Source: Oasisia sp. SBJ-2009 (lineage: Eukaryota > Annelida > Polychaeta > Sabellida > Siboglinidae). Taken from it: a stretch of 64,000 nucleotides of DNA. Positions 14,001 to 29,000 of this stretch are shown piece after piece. Each line of letters begins with the position of its first letter. The first letter of the stretch is position 1. The position numbers and the translations under genes are program-made. Below the pieces are notes generated by a model. The model had not been told where the DNA came from. It saw only the letters and a list, made by a program, of their open reading frames with translations, and made no database searches. Location: positions 27,270,933-27,334,932 of the forward strand of contig OZ024862.1 of the NCBI GenBank assembly GCA_964017155.1. The letters are read 5' to 3'.

Positions 14001-17000
14001 ACACCTACTGACCAGCTGACCAGTACATTCAAGGTGGGTCAAGTTGGTAAGCCCACTACCTTTTTGAACTGAGTAGGTCAGTGAACATTTAAAAGATAAC
14101 CAAATATTTTCTCACTTTGTAGTATTTCAGATTAATTATTCAGTTTTTAATTTCTCTGTTGACAGGCTGACTTGATTTGTGTTGTAATTTTCTTTATATA
14201 ATTTAGATAAATGCCCTGGAGAAAGAATACCTACATATTTAAGTATGTCACTATGACTGATAAGATTTAAGCATATTTGGCTAACATGAATGCATTACAA
14301 CTACAGCACAAGTCACTGCACCAGAAAGTAGTTACAACAAAGTTGAATGAGAGCCAAATGTGTCAACGTGTTTTTAATAAAAATGCTATACCTACTTAGG
14401 TCCACCTATGATTCTGTTACAGATTTTATATTCTGTTCAAGAATATGATTCAATCATGTTCCTTCACAACTGAACTGTTTCAGGCATGGAATTTTAATTT
14501 GTTTTTCACATTGTTTCACAACCAGTTCACCAATAATGAAGTGTATCCTATATTCAACATGATATGCCAGCTTATTAACCAACATTTAAAAATCTATTTT
14601 GAACTTAATTATATGGTCATAATGACAAACCCAGTGGTTAAATTAACTAAATTATTCTTGACAATGCCACTTCAAAACTTGACAAGAAGTTACAGAAGTA
14701 GTCCAGCTCTAGCATATCTCGTATTGTAACAGATGTTATCAAATGGATTTATGGTGTCTTGGACTTTCATAGTGAATAAACAATGTGCCAAGAGGTTCTG
14801 AAGTCCTTTCTACTACATTGTGATTTTGATTAATCATACTGGCATTACGACATGGAGTGTCAATACTAAATGATAGAAAATTTAATTTTTGGAAGAAACA
14901 AAATAAACACACCACAAAAAAGGCATTTTGGGTGGTACTGAGATACATTCAGTTACAGATTTCTTGTGTGGTACTACAATGGAAAATGTGTGCGCGAAAT
15001 GCTCTGCGAACAACTAACATCTGTCTAGTGTTATTATTCGAATAAATAACATACATTTAACCTAACCTACTCTAAACCTCTATTAACATTCAGGTTACCC
15101 TCTACACTGACTGTTATCGATACAATTACCCTGAAAATGAGCCGAAGATGGCAGTGATGTTGAAGCTCACACAGGCATTCGCTAGACATATAATCGTATG
15201 TTCCCCTATGATGACCAGTGTTTGTAGTACATTGGAATATGGCACAATAATTCATTCTTACGCTTGTTTTGACCCAAATGTTATCCTTGTAGCAGACATG
15301 GGGTCAAATACATTGAAAAGTATTTAAATACAAATACGCTGGAAAGTATTTCAAATACTTCATTTTCAGGATGTATTACTATGTAGAAAAAGAAAAGCAA
15401 CTTATATATTGAGATATCTAGTTTATAGGCATAATTAGTGTTTTGCTAGGATCTTGTGAGGAAGTGTGACAGCTCAACTTCAAAATCAGGCAGGAAACCT
15501 GAATAGCCTGGTGCCAGCTTGGAGCCTGACTAAAGAACAAAGGGGATATTGACCTATGGTTATCATCAGATGCTAATGTTAAATTCATCCTCTGGCTCTG
15601 AGCAAAGAAAAGTTGTGGTCACTGCCAGGGCCATGGGAACACCTGCTGTTAAGTGTCTTCATCAGGAATTAGCACTGTTGGGTGAAGTTGCAGTGAAGGT
15701 AATCAGTTTGGCAGGCATTACATGTGATCTTGAAACAGAAATGTTGATACTGACAATGTATTTGAAAAAGTATTTGAATACAAACTTTTTTTAAATACTT
15801 TCAAATACAAATGTATTGACCTCATGTCTGCCTTGTAGACATGCTCTAAATGCAAAGAAACAGTCCGCCTTATGCTAGTATGTGCATTTTCACAGAAGTC
15901 CAGTGGCATAGCACAAAATGTGCAAGTTGTAATTATAAATGTGTTTGGCTTGATGGACATGGAGCTATATAGCAGCATGTATTATAATACTGACTCAAGC
16001 AATAGTTTTTTTTTATTACCTTTACAATCGTTTTACTTACATTTACCCACTATGTGGAGTACAGTCTGACATTAACCTTTGGAAAGAGACTTTACCCTTA
16101 AGCAAACGAGATGCCGCCAGTTCATGATCATTTCTACTAGATCAGTCTGTAAGCATTAGAAAATGACACGCCTTCATTTAAAATGGACATAACTTTATTA
16201 TTTCAAAATAATTTTTTTAAAGACATATATCTTTAAGTTTAGGATTAGTTAGCTTAGGGTTATGGTTACTTTACAGTTAGCATAAAACCATAATTTGTAT
16301 AGGTCATTTAATTACCGATGTTATGGTAACCACCGAACTACGCTTCGGTGCCATAGATGGTGTCTGGTTTGCGTGAGTTTCTTTTGTAATTTGCGCGAAT
16401 TTCTTTTGTTAATTGTATTCTTTACAGGAATTTAAATTATTTAATTTTGTAACCTATGTGTATATATTTACATAAGATACGAGAAGTTTGGTGGCTCTAA
16501 GAAGTCGTTTTCATGGTCAGGTCATAAAGTAAACAAAAAGATTGATGGCGGTGATGCATATGACCACAATGCTGACGACTCCAGATTAGACTTCTGCCCA
16601 TGGCCACGGGATGACACCGTGCTCCGGCAAGACATCTTGACACCGTTCAATATTTTAATCGAATTCTAAGCCACTAAATATTCGTATTAGAAATTTCAAG
16701 GATATTTGATTCGAATGAAATTCACATATTTGTCCCATTCTTAGTATAAAACTTGTCTGTGTATTTTGAATAATAATTTCATTACGTACAATTTTGTGTA
16801 ATACCCCACATCAGTTAACCGCATTGCAATGTGTACCATCGCTGAGCGGAATTCGTTCTTTTCTTATAAACAATAAACATATACACTAAAGTTACAACTT
16901 TGATCAACATTTCAGTGTAACTTTATTGTGAAATAGTTACCGTCGTTCAAAATAATATTAAGTTCGTTGCCGCCTTAAATACTGACGTGAGCCACTGGGG

Positions 17001-20000
17001 ATTGATAAGACCTTCCCCGCCAAGTGCAGACTATCAGACTATGACTAGAATTGTATTCCGTACAGAAAAGTAACTACACTACCGCTAATAGCTGACATAC
17101 ATTTTTTAACGGATAAAATGAAATATGCCATTGGGTTAGACAGCTGTAATGACAACTAGACAGAATATTCTGAGGAAACCTAAACAAAGGCATTGATTAT
17201 ACAGACTGATTATATTTAGGTACAAACTTGACTCTGCCCAACAATTAGTATGACTACAAAATATATTTAAGTATGTTACAGCTAGCTGTCTCTACAGTCC
17301 TAGTTTGACACTGTAGTATGGCGAACCAAGCATGGAACTGTACCTTTTCCAGACAGAACACAAAGCCATCGGTTCCCTCAACCTGGCGTTGATGTCTGAA
17401 GTAAGATTCCACACAGGGCAGAACTTATCATGAACAGTAAAACTTTCTAAAACTAAGTAACTGTGGGAAGGTGTTAAACATAAAGTTTTCTACAACATCA
17501 AAGAGGTTCGACATGAGCATTTTAAACTTTTATTTTGCTTGTAATTTTGCAATAATAAGACAGCTACCACAAAAAAAGTCTTTTACTTAACATTCTCGCA
17601 TCTTACACTTGGAATCTCAGTTTAAAAAAACACTTCACAAAAGTCCACATGATATCACCCATGGTGACCCCTTGTAGACTGTTGTGAAGCAATGTTTTTA
17701 TCAAAATAAATACATTTTCCAGAAAAAATTGGGGCCAGTAACTTTACAAATCCACTGTCCCCCAAAGCCAGAGGATGAAAACCTTTCATGTCTAGCCCTT
17801 ACTGCCACTACATCTGAAACGATGCGATACTCTGCACAGGACGAAAGCACTTGGTGCACCAAATGTGACCATATACATTCACACCACGGCTGCATGAAAT
17901 GATCTCTTCAGTGCTCAAGTGCTTAGTACTCGAGTCAAAGCTGCCTTAGTTGTAAGACTTACCTTCATCTTTTACTTTGTTTTCGGCGTCACTTATGACA
18001 GGTGCCTTGGTCCTGCTCTCCTCGGCTGCGGCAACGACATCGGGCATCTTCTTGTCTGCCACCACTTCAGGCTTTGCCTCCACTGGGGTGCTGACAGGGG
18101 TGACTTCCGTGCTACTCGACGCAGGCGTGCTTTCCTTCTTCAATAGTTTCGTACTTGCTTCTGTTTCTGTGGGAACAGCAGTCGGCGCTGCAGTAGTGCT
18201 TTCATGAACAGTCTTTGTGGCATTCGCGGCTGAACCATCTACAGTCACGTCCGTCGTAGGACTGGGTTCTCTGACTGGTGCGAGGGTCACGTTCGCCACG
18301 GCAACCTTTGGTGTTGGCTCCTCGGTGACATTCTTCAGCATTGGTGCTTCCTTCTCGGGGGTAGGCGTCTTTTTCGTTACAGCAGCTGGCTGGGGCTCTT
18401 CAGCTTCCACAAGCGACTGTGCTGCCGGCTGTGGCTTGGAATCTGTCTGTTCTGGTTCGACTGGCTCTGGTGCAGCCGATTCAGCTTGGGTATCTTCAGC
18501 AACGGTGGGAGTTTCCACTGGTTTCTGTTCTACAGCCACAGCAACCACTTCAGGCACATCTGGGGATTCGTCTGGTGCTGTCTGTTGCGTGGGAACTGTT
18601 GTGGCTGATTGCTCTGTGGCTGTCAAGTCTGCAGGCATACCAGCGTCCTGCACACCTTGGGCCTGGCGCTGGGTTGCCTGTCCTTTACTACTTAACGTCG
18701 CAGCGACTTGAGCAGCAAACTGGGCAGCTATGTCATTGCCGCTCAGTGGAGGCGTCGTCTACAACAGCAGTGTCACAACTCTAGCAACACTCGGTCATCG
18801 TATAAAAAAATCTATCAAAACCTTTTTGTAAGTAGTTACCAAATAACATGTTTGTACTAAGTTGGTTAGTCTTTGGCAACTGTACTTCTAAGACAACCAA
18901 TTTACACATATGTCAAAAATATAGCATTATCACATTAAAATGAAACATGGCATTAAATGCGTTCTTATGCATATAAGCAGCTCCCTCTTCTGAAGTAAAT
19001 GTTTTCATTTCATGACAACTTGTGAAAGGGCTCTTAACTTGTAACGGTCACTGCTCCAGGGTGGGAACGGGATGCACGGAAACTCAGAAGGAATATGATA
19101 ACTTTGTTCACCTAGTACACACTTATTTTAACATTCTTCTCATCGTTTTCACATTTAATATTTCAAAATAAATACTTCAAACTTGGTAGATATGGATTTT
19201 CCCATGGTGAGTTCAGTTTTTGCCAACATTGTAGGAATATTTAATGACCTAATTAGCTGAATATTGCAGTCATGTTGTATGATATAAGTAACAAGACACC
19301 TGTCATTAATCTAAATAATGTTGCTGTGTTTTACATAATAAAAGTTACAAGCCAATTCATGAAGAATCACATATGTGATTAGAAGATCAAGTTTGCCACT
19401 TTCATACATTACGTTTTAGTGCTGAAAATTATTAAATTTATGATACATTTTTGACTATTCAATCATCTTACCGGTCGTGGCGTCGCTCTTGCACTGGATG
19501 TCTCCGACTGGGGCGGGGTATTGTTTTTGCTACTGCCCTGTCGTAAACCCTCAGTGATATCATGCCCGGTGTTGGGGTCAATAATTGGTAGGCCTCGTTT
19601 CTCACGCTTCTGGTATGGCGCACTACTTCCTGTGGACATGGGTCGCGGCTGCTGTGGTGGTTGCTGTGGTGGTTGCTGTGGCGGCTGCATTGGCTGCTGC
19701 TGTGACGCCTGCTGAGGTTGCTGTGGCTGCTGAACTGTTGCTACCATTGTAGCCGGTTGCTGTAGCTGCTGCTGTTGTGACGGGTAGAACACTGGAGCAG
19801 CTGCTGCTGCAATACAACAGGGCAAACGGTGAATAAATATTACCTGTCCAACTTATGATCGATTCTATCAAACACACTCAAACCAAACCTGCTCAAGTGA
19901 TCACCTTTGTGACAGCAAACAACAGCGAAATGTTCAATACATCATAGGTATTTTTGTATAAATAATTTTCACTTCTAAATTCACTGATCTCTCAGATGGG

Positions 20001-23000
20001 CTAATAAAATGTTAGTGTTTGTAACTCAACATTTGAAAATTACCATCTCTTGTTTTAATCAGATAACATTCACATCATATGTTGTTGCATTGCTTGGTAC
20101 TGAAGCTTTTGTCATTATTCTTCTATGTGTGATGGGAACTGTTCGCCAGATGCAACACTTGCATATTGGAAACATTTCGAGACACCACTTCAAATATACT
20201 CTGTGCTAAGATGGAGATAATCATATGGTGTTTTTAATATTACTTCAATTTACATACATTTGACAAAGAGAAATCAGACTGTGACTTCTCTAAGGGTTAC
20301 ACAAATGTACCTACCTACGAACAGTGTATTTACTCACAATATATATAACTAAAATGCATGACAATAATTACTTGAGTTTCCTGCGTTTACATTTTTTTAC
20401 ACAGTTAATCATATTTCCTGCCAGAATACTAGATGTTATATACGGGCTGCTGTAACAAACAGTAACTGATGTCATTATAACTGAAAGCAGTTCATGCAAC
20501 ATATTAACAACATACAACTTGTGTGCGATTTCTATTTCTTAACTCTTTACTGGGTGGACAGCCTTCTTATTTTACACCCTGCTGTGGGCAGACAATTTTA
20601 AGATGGCAGCCATCTGTGAATTACGCTGCATGTTGCTTGCATTAAAACTCGACAACCAATGCTTGAAAATATATGAAATTAATTGCACTGTACATGGAAG
20701 GATTTTGTGAATAAAACATGTTATTACAATTTATGTGTTGCAATCAATTACATTTCAGATCTTGAAGCAAACTTCAACAATTATAATGACAAAATAAATA
20801 TGCAACTTCAGCATGCTACATATTTAAAAATCTTAGAACACAAAACAGTAATCCTGCGGAATTACTGTAGTTAGTTTGTATGTTAGTTTTATCTTAGTAA
20901 AACATTTATCAAATTTTGACGGTTAGTTTTCAAATTATAATTATTTTTGTAAACAATGCCAATGCGACTGAAGACAAAAATCATGACATAATTTACAAAA
21001 TGGCTATCGTTTTCCGATCATATTGCCGAATGGCAAAATGGTAAAATCAACATTCGAATAACGAAAGATAGCACACTCCTTTCACAAAAAGATGCTCCTT
21101 TATCAGAAGCAATGTGTCCATAGTGGGTATTAATCAAATATCCTAAAATAAATAAACCAAACAAAGTACAGACGGTGATCCGATCAACAAAATGGCTGCG
21201 TATCGGCGAAATAAACATGCCGCCGACGGGTCGTCTTCTTCGTATCTCAACAACGAAAAGTTGCACAGACAACGTAGATGGACGATAACAGGGTATCTGT
21301 GATCGCTGTCGACATTATTCACGTTGCAAACATCGATATCCGACTCGAAATCGTCGAAAAATGATCTCAGTAATATCTGCAAAATGCCGCACGATGTCGG
21401 AGGTTAACTAGACGAACGCACTTCAACATCCTTCCAAATAAACTCACTTAAGGGTACCAACTACTCGAGAACAGCTATGTGCCATATTTATGTTAACCCA
21501 TTTTATCCTGAAGCTACTGCAGACGAGTTGCAGCCAGTTCCTGATCATTTCCTCAAATCAATCTGTCAGCATTACAAAATGACAGGCCTTCATTTAAAAT
21601 CGACATAACTTTATTATTTCTCAATCAATTTTTAAATGTGATATACCTTTAGAAAGCAGATAAAGTAAACTATCAAGTCGCATTGACAAAGTCATAGTTT
21701 TATCATATATATTTTATGTGGCATATAACAAAACATGCCCAATAAATTCAAACCTATATTGAGGGTTATCACATTACTTTTCACCTGACATTTTCGCCAA
21801 GAAGGATGCAACATGTCAATGAGCAAGTTGAGTTTATTTTATGCATTACTCTCTGCTGAAAACAAAGGTATACAACTCGTCCACATATCTTGGATAATAA
21901 TCTCATTATGTAAAATTGTTTGTAATACCCCCATGTCAGTCGATTGAATCGCCAACGTGTGGCGCCGCTGAGCGGAATTATGCAAATTTGTGAAATATTT
22001 TGTCAACGATGTATAATTTTGTGGCTAATTTCTTATAACTAATAAAGAAGTACTCTAAAGTAACAACGTTGGTCAACATTTCAACGTCACTTTATTGATG
22101 TTACCGTCGTTGGAAATAATAAACTTTGGCGCCAAAAAACGGCGTGGTGCGTGGTGGGCGAAAATGAATGCCGTTGTCGGTCGACCCCACTTCGATGGCT
22201 TCAAAGTATGTCTTCACGGACAAATATCGCATCAAATACCATAACCGTCCATCTTATATCGTCTATCCACTTGTCTGCCTTCTTGTCATCAACAGTATGA
22301 AGTAAATTAATGGAGTTATCCTTCGAAATACGTCAACATTTAACGATCTTTGCGACTCGACGCCATCTTTGATTTCACTTGGGCTTGGGGGTGCTCACTT
22401 TGTACTGCAAATACCCAAAGAACGGCACTGATTGGTTGAAAATATGGGTTCCCTAGTGATCCCGATATACTGACGTCATTCGGTGTTAACCAGCCAATGG
22501 GATTCCAAAACGTCAGAGTGCGGGGAAGCCGTGCCAAGTGCAAACTACGACTAGAATCGTATTCCGGATAAAAAGGGTAACTACGACTAGAATCGTATTC
22601 CGGATAAAATGGGTTAATACTCAATATATCTCAACCAAATTGGCATACACGTTCGTTATGTGAACAGCACTTACTGTGTAAAATTTGAACTCATTTGCAT
22701 ATGTGTTACCATAGCAACCGACATTTAAAAATTACAGAGGGGTGAATTAAAAAAAATTATTCTGAGTCAATGGTTTCATGTGGATTCATGGAACTGCTCA
22801 AATTCATTAGCTAGAATGTCCCTTCATACAATAAGGTGGTTTGAGCTTGAAAGATCTAATATGTTCTATGCTTGTAAAATGATTTTTCGGAAAAAACGTT
22901 TTTTGGACGTTGGTCAACTGTAGTGTTTCATATCTGACAACTCCAAGTAGTCAGCTGCCATGGTCAAATGAGTCTTATTGTGTGTGTCATTAACATGTGA

Positions 23001-26000
23001 ACAGATGGAACAAATTTCAGATGTCTATCTTTCATAGTTTTTTGGGAATAATTATTTGAAATTTCACAAATGTGCAAAAACGTGATTTTGAGAAAATGAC
23101 AAAAAACGACAGCATGTCATAAAATATTGACAGCACACCTAGAAACCACTAATAACCATTAACTAAATCATTTATAAGTGTCTGCATAATGAACATGACT
23201 ACCAGGCATCAGATTCATATAGGAACAACATTTTATTATTGTGCCAACCTTATTTATAAGTGTGTTTTTGACCCAAAATGCGTGACGAATTGTTAACGTT
23301 TTGCCGGTCGACGCCATTTGCTTTCTCATCCTGCAGCTGCCGGAAACGGCGCTGATTGGGCGATGATGCGATCATTGGTGCGCCGGGCGCGTTCATTGGA
23401 TTAGATATTTACGCGATATTATAATGAGCCATGGATCGCGTAGCAAATCCTTATATGGCAGTAGAGGTCGCATACATTTTCCCGAAATAGATGCATATAA
23501 TTATATTCTAGAACTCCCAGAACACCACATCCGGTTATGTGTAAACTTCCGGACAAGACGGTTACAAACATGGCGGATTTACTAGGCGGCGTGTCTCTGG
23601 ACTCGAACGTTCTTTTTTGTCATTCCCGGACATTTAAAAATGGCTACCACGGTGGATTTTGCTTCTTGAAGAACGAGGGGCATGTTATAAATGATGTTTT
23701 TATTGGTATTCATTCTTGAAATATTGAAATATGCTCTTGCACATAGCTGTATAAGATACCAATGCATCTGAAAATGACATGATCTGAAAACCTTTTTTTT
23801 TTATTTCTCGACCCGCTGGTCTCCTTAACCCTTTTTATACCAGACGTCCGCCCAGAAATTATACCCATGTTACCAGCACATTTGGGAGAAAAAACGGATA
23901 TGGAAAAAAAATGTACATGGTGTGTGTCAAATTTGATTTTCTCAGCAACTACATAACATATATACAAGTCTTGTATATCAAATGAAAGCTAAGAAATGCA
24001 GCTTTCCATTGATGTGCATCATATAAATAGAACTGTTTATTCAACTATGATATTATAAGTTGAAATCAGAGGAAAGTTTTTTGATTTTTTTTACAAAATG
24101 CATGACTGAACTTCAGCACAACTTTTCGACTGTTTCTTGCATGAATAGAAAGCAACTTCAATAACATGAGTTATAGAAAAATTCAATAGCTACATTTTGC
24201 TATAAGAATTATTCCTGTGTGACGGGTAGAAGGAATGTTATGAGCAATATTCATCAGGTATGTCAGTCCGAAAATATTAGTTTTGTAAGATGACAAGTAA
24301 CAAGTATGGATATTATCATATTATTTCCTTCCAGCAGTCAATAATAACTCTGCTACTGTTTTTTGCATGAATAGAAAGCAACTTCAATTACAAGAGTTGT
24401 AGAAAAATTCAATAGCTACATTTTGCTAATATACCTGTGTGACGGGTAGAAGGAATGTTATGAGCAATATTCATCAGGTATGTCAGTCCGAAAATATTAG
24501 TTTTGTAAGATGACAAGTAACAACAATGGATATTGTCATATTATTTCCTTCCAGCAGTCAATACTATCTCTCCTACTGACAAAATGAGTTCCAGAAATAT
24601 GTATGCTATGTGTAAACAATAAATTTATTACAAAACGACAACTAGAACTACAGAACGATCCATCGATTTACATGACAACCCTGTCTGCCAATGTTCGACT
24701 GGTTGATGTGTGCCCTCAGGCATTTCTGGTGCAGAGGCACAGAGCACTCACTACAACCATAGTTCGTGGCCTGTGCCATCCAGGGAGCAATCTGGCGCAC
24801 TGACAGGGCGAAAGCGGCGAGGATCAGTCACCCAGTCGGGGTGGAAACCCTATAAATCACCCCCAGACTCTTTGGATTCGTGAAACAAATTGTCAATCCA
24901 CTGCGGCCTGGTTTCGTCGCCGCCATCCTGCACTCGATCCAGGGCAGTGGGTCGACATTCTCTGCCGCTAATTCTCCTTCAAAATCCTCGTTTATAAACT
25001 TGTCAACTCCCGAAATATCACTGCCTTCGCTGTCTGAAGCACCATCGTCCGCCATTTTTAAATGCCGTGACGAACAACACAAAACAAAACTGTCCAAAAA
25101 CACGTTTAAAACCACTGAAATTGCCGCAATAAAATGGCGTCTGCCTTGCAGGAAGTGTGGTGTAGCCTCGTTCTCTTCGTATGACGGAAGTGGGGGATTT
25201 TAATTTATTCAATATGGCCACAACATGGCCGCATGGGCGGACACGTTGGTAAATACGCACAGATGCGTATTTGGTAAGATGCGGCAACTACGCATCGGTG
25301 CGTATCTGGTATCGCAAACGAAAACAATTTTTCACAAGATGGCAACAGCACATGTTTCCGTGACCTACATAGAGCCTAGGTCAGCAGTTTGAGCTGGCTG
25401 GTTAATGTAAAAGAAGGATCTGATTGCGGTAAACGAAAGGCCCATGAACAGTGAGTTTGCTGGGCGGTTTTGGACGGTCTGCGTGTACGAGGGGTTGGGC
25501 GGTTTTGGACGGTCTGCGCCGTAAAGAGTTAAACACCCCAAACTAATACCACTGAAAACAAACTAGTGACTATTTCCTAGATTTCTCACACCGACAATTT
25601 GATGAACATTCATACTACTAATACATACGAGTGTTGTTAGCGGCTGGCTGTTGCTGGTAGAACGTTGCAGTGCTGTACTGTGGCTGCTGTGTGGGCCTCT
25701 GGAGGGCGTAGGGCGGCATCTGTGCCGGGTACTGAAAACAACCACATCTATATTATATTACATATTTCCATAACAGCAGCTTTCAATTATCACATAAATA
25801 AGGTCTGCGTTGCCTTTAATACTCTCAAACAAAATACAGTACACAAACACGACCAATACGAATTCGCATTACTCCATAAAGTTAACCCAATTTTATCATG
25901 AAGCTAGTGCAGATGAGTTGCAGCGAGTTCCTGATTCATTTTAAATGGATATAACTATTATTTCTCAATCAAATGTGATACACCAATAGAAAGCAGATAA

Positions 26001-29000
26001 ATAAACTATCAAGTCACATCAACAAATTTATAGTTTGATAACATACATTATAAAAATTATGTGGCATATGGCAAAACATGCCTAATAAATTCAAACCTTT
26101 GTTGAGGTTTGTCACATTACTTTTCACATAACATTTTTGCCATGAAGGAGATACAAGAAGCTTTATTTAATGTCGGTGTCGGAGAATTTGATAACATTAG
26201 CTTATCTGAGCTATTTTCCGACAAGGCAATATGTCAAAAAGCAAGTTAAGTTTATTTCATGCAATACTCTCTTCTGAAAAAAATGTAAATGGAAATTTAC
26301 ATGAGCTTTGCACCACAACTGCAAACATGAGTCGTAAAATCGTCTGGGTAAATGATCAACAGAAAATTAACAAAAAGAGCTCATGTAGGATAACGTCATT
26401 GCTTTCCACCTTTGTTGACAATGGCACTGCAACAGGACACAACTCTCACCTGCATCTGCACCTGGCCACCAGGACCAGCAATGTAGTTCAACACCTGTGG
26501 CTGGCCAGGAATGAACGGCTGCGTCTGCTGCTGCAGAGTCTGTTGTAAGTAGACAGTCTGAGGCATCTGCTGTTGGTACACATTGTTTGTGGCCGTCATC
26601 ATGGCAACTGGTCGCTGCCCCATGCCCTGCATGTTTTGCCGTTGCTGAACGTAGCCCTGAAACGCAACTTACAAAATTATCTTTGCAGCAAAACATGCCA
26701 ATCTGTGGTATGCACTATGCCCGCACTGCAAATTCATGACAATCTAGCAAACAATCCATCAACTTCTCAACACAAGAATTTTAGTTACATTTAATGTTCA
26801 CTGAACCAAATTATTATAATCAATTATAACTCGAATTAGGCAGAGATGTCACTTTCTGTTCACTAAACACATAAGCCCTGCGTTCGCCCCTACTCCCTAG
26901 GGAAAAAGACCAACGTTAAAATCAACATAATTAAGATTTTCACGATGACACTGTGTGAGAAATGCAGTCCCTACTTACAGCATTACGCGGCATCTGCTGC
27001 TGCGTGACATTGGAGTACATCATCTGTACGCCTTGTGCTTGAGGGGGTGTTTGTCCGGGAGGCGGCACTTGGGCGCTCATAGGCTGCTTGTTCATGTCAT
27101 GGGGAGGCACTCCCGACTGGTGGTAGCCCTGCAGGTACTGTTGAGGGGGAGGCTGAGGCTGTTGTTGCCTGTAGATCTGTCGGCTGGACTGGTTGTCGTA
27201 GCCCTCTTGTTGGCCTAATGTTGACACACAACATTAGCTTGCTCATAACTGTTCACTTGGATAATGGGACAGACAGGGAACCAAAGGAGAGATGCTTGCC
27301 AAGGACAGACTGGATGGTTGTCAATGTACTACACGTGAAAGAAGATTTTACAACCATTGTTGCCACACAATGACACAAAGCAATTATACTTTATGTGCAA
27401 GTGGTCAAATAAATATATAGGAAGACATAGGCAGAGCCAAAATCAGATCCAAGATATCACTAAGCCTGATTTCCTTCAATCTAAGTATATCACACAAATT
27501 AAGGTCAGATACGGCAGGATTTTTTATTTATGCAAATAATTAAATACGGACAAATTGGAATATCAACCAAACCATTTTCTAAAGATGCCTGGCCTATTTG
27601 TATGCAATATCGCATTCTTGTATGCCGCTCGTCACAAAACAACAAGGGAAAGACAGCACCGTAATACAGGTCAGGCTGTGCCCATATACAGTGTGATAGA
27701 TTTTGTCATCTGTCGACAGACACACAACCAGCTATTGAAATACATCGATCATATGTTGGCATATTACTTGGTAGCTACCACCAACTGTTTATTGCGAATA
27801 TCGACATCAGGCAATGTTTAACGTATAGGGCTATATTGAGAAGTTGCACTCGTTGAAACATGCCCGATACAACAGACGTATTGGCTAGTGAGCAAAAGCT
27901 ACTAGCGAGACTTAGACAGGCATCTGGTGTCAACGTTGAGCATCTTCATGATGGCTTACTGCACATCATGGAATACCAAAGGTGTGAAAAACATTTGGTG
28001 TATTTGCACTTTAGACAATAACTAACTGCCCAACAAGCTGCAACAGAACAATATGGGGTAATTAGTTTATAATCTACCCAATTAAGTGGCAGTGACATTC
28101 CTTTTGTCTTTCATTCCTATCTATTCAGTACTGAAGCAAACTACATATATGTCCTGCTGTGTAAAGTAATTATATGAAATGCATTTATTAGAAACATGTT
28201 GCATACAATTATAAGTTAACTGTTACTTGGCTGGTCTTCTTAAATGTCCAAAGATGATTTTATATATTTAGAATTGTTGTGTGCAATTTGTTTTCAACAC
28301 AAATGGGTTATGTGCAGAATGTGAACAATTAAAATTATGAAAGAAACAACCAAGTTTGATGCTCGGAACCAAGTAGGAGTTGCTTCTGGTGTGTGCACTG
28401 TGCACACATTTCTGACGATAGGTTCGTATATTTTAGAAGAACAAGTGGTGTAAGTTTGGTGTTAGCAACACTTACCTGCTCTATTATAGTTTACAGGTGG
28501 CGTTGGTCCCCGTGGATAGTTGCTACATTCTATGTAAAGGAAAATATATCTCATCATACATTAGTAGCATAACAGAAACAGTAGTCGTGTGTCACAAACA
28601 TAGCTTTATCTAGAGACCCGTCCACCCGTCATTTGGACGGGCAATTTCAAATATGGACGGGGGATATTTTTCGAGGACGGGGCACAACCCGTCACAGTGT
28701 CACAAGGCCTCGTCCTGGCAGTTTGTATGACGGGTGTCACCGTGTCAGCATTGGAAATTTGGAATATAACGTGTTCTGTATCCCCCAGAAACAAATCTGT
28801 CCAGTACTGTGAAAGATGCCTACCACCAAACTATTCACGCGTACTATAAATATACACTGCAGGCGTAGCGGTAGCGCAAGAAGCTCATTTTACGCGCGCG
28901 TGTAGGGCGCCTACCCATAGCGGCGGTCCTACACGTGGTTTCATTTGCTGCTAGAGGGGTCAATGCAATGCTTTCGGGGTGTCACACGTCAATAAAAATG

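Larger units (their letters stand above)
23826..25310. mobile_element. piggyBac-like element, family A
   Basis: The left terminus TTAACCCTTTTTATACCAGA (23826) is canonical piggyBac-like. The right end matches the fragment at 1-188 but stops at CGTATCTGGTAT (25310), without the last AAAAAGGGTTAA, and is joined directly to the right end of a family B element. It contains an internal 226-bp tandem duplication and remnants of a transposase on the minus strand. Confidence 0.8.

Noticed and set aside
18217..18784. Plus-strand ORFs of 164 and 121 codons
   Set aside because: Shadows of the large eIF4G exon 7 on the minus strand.
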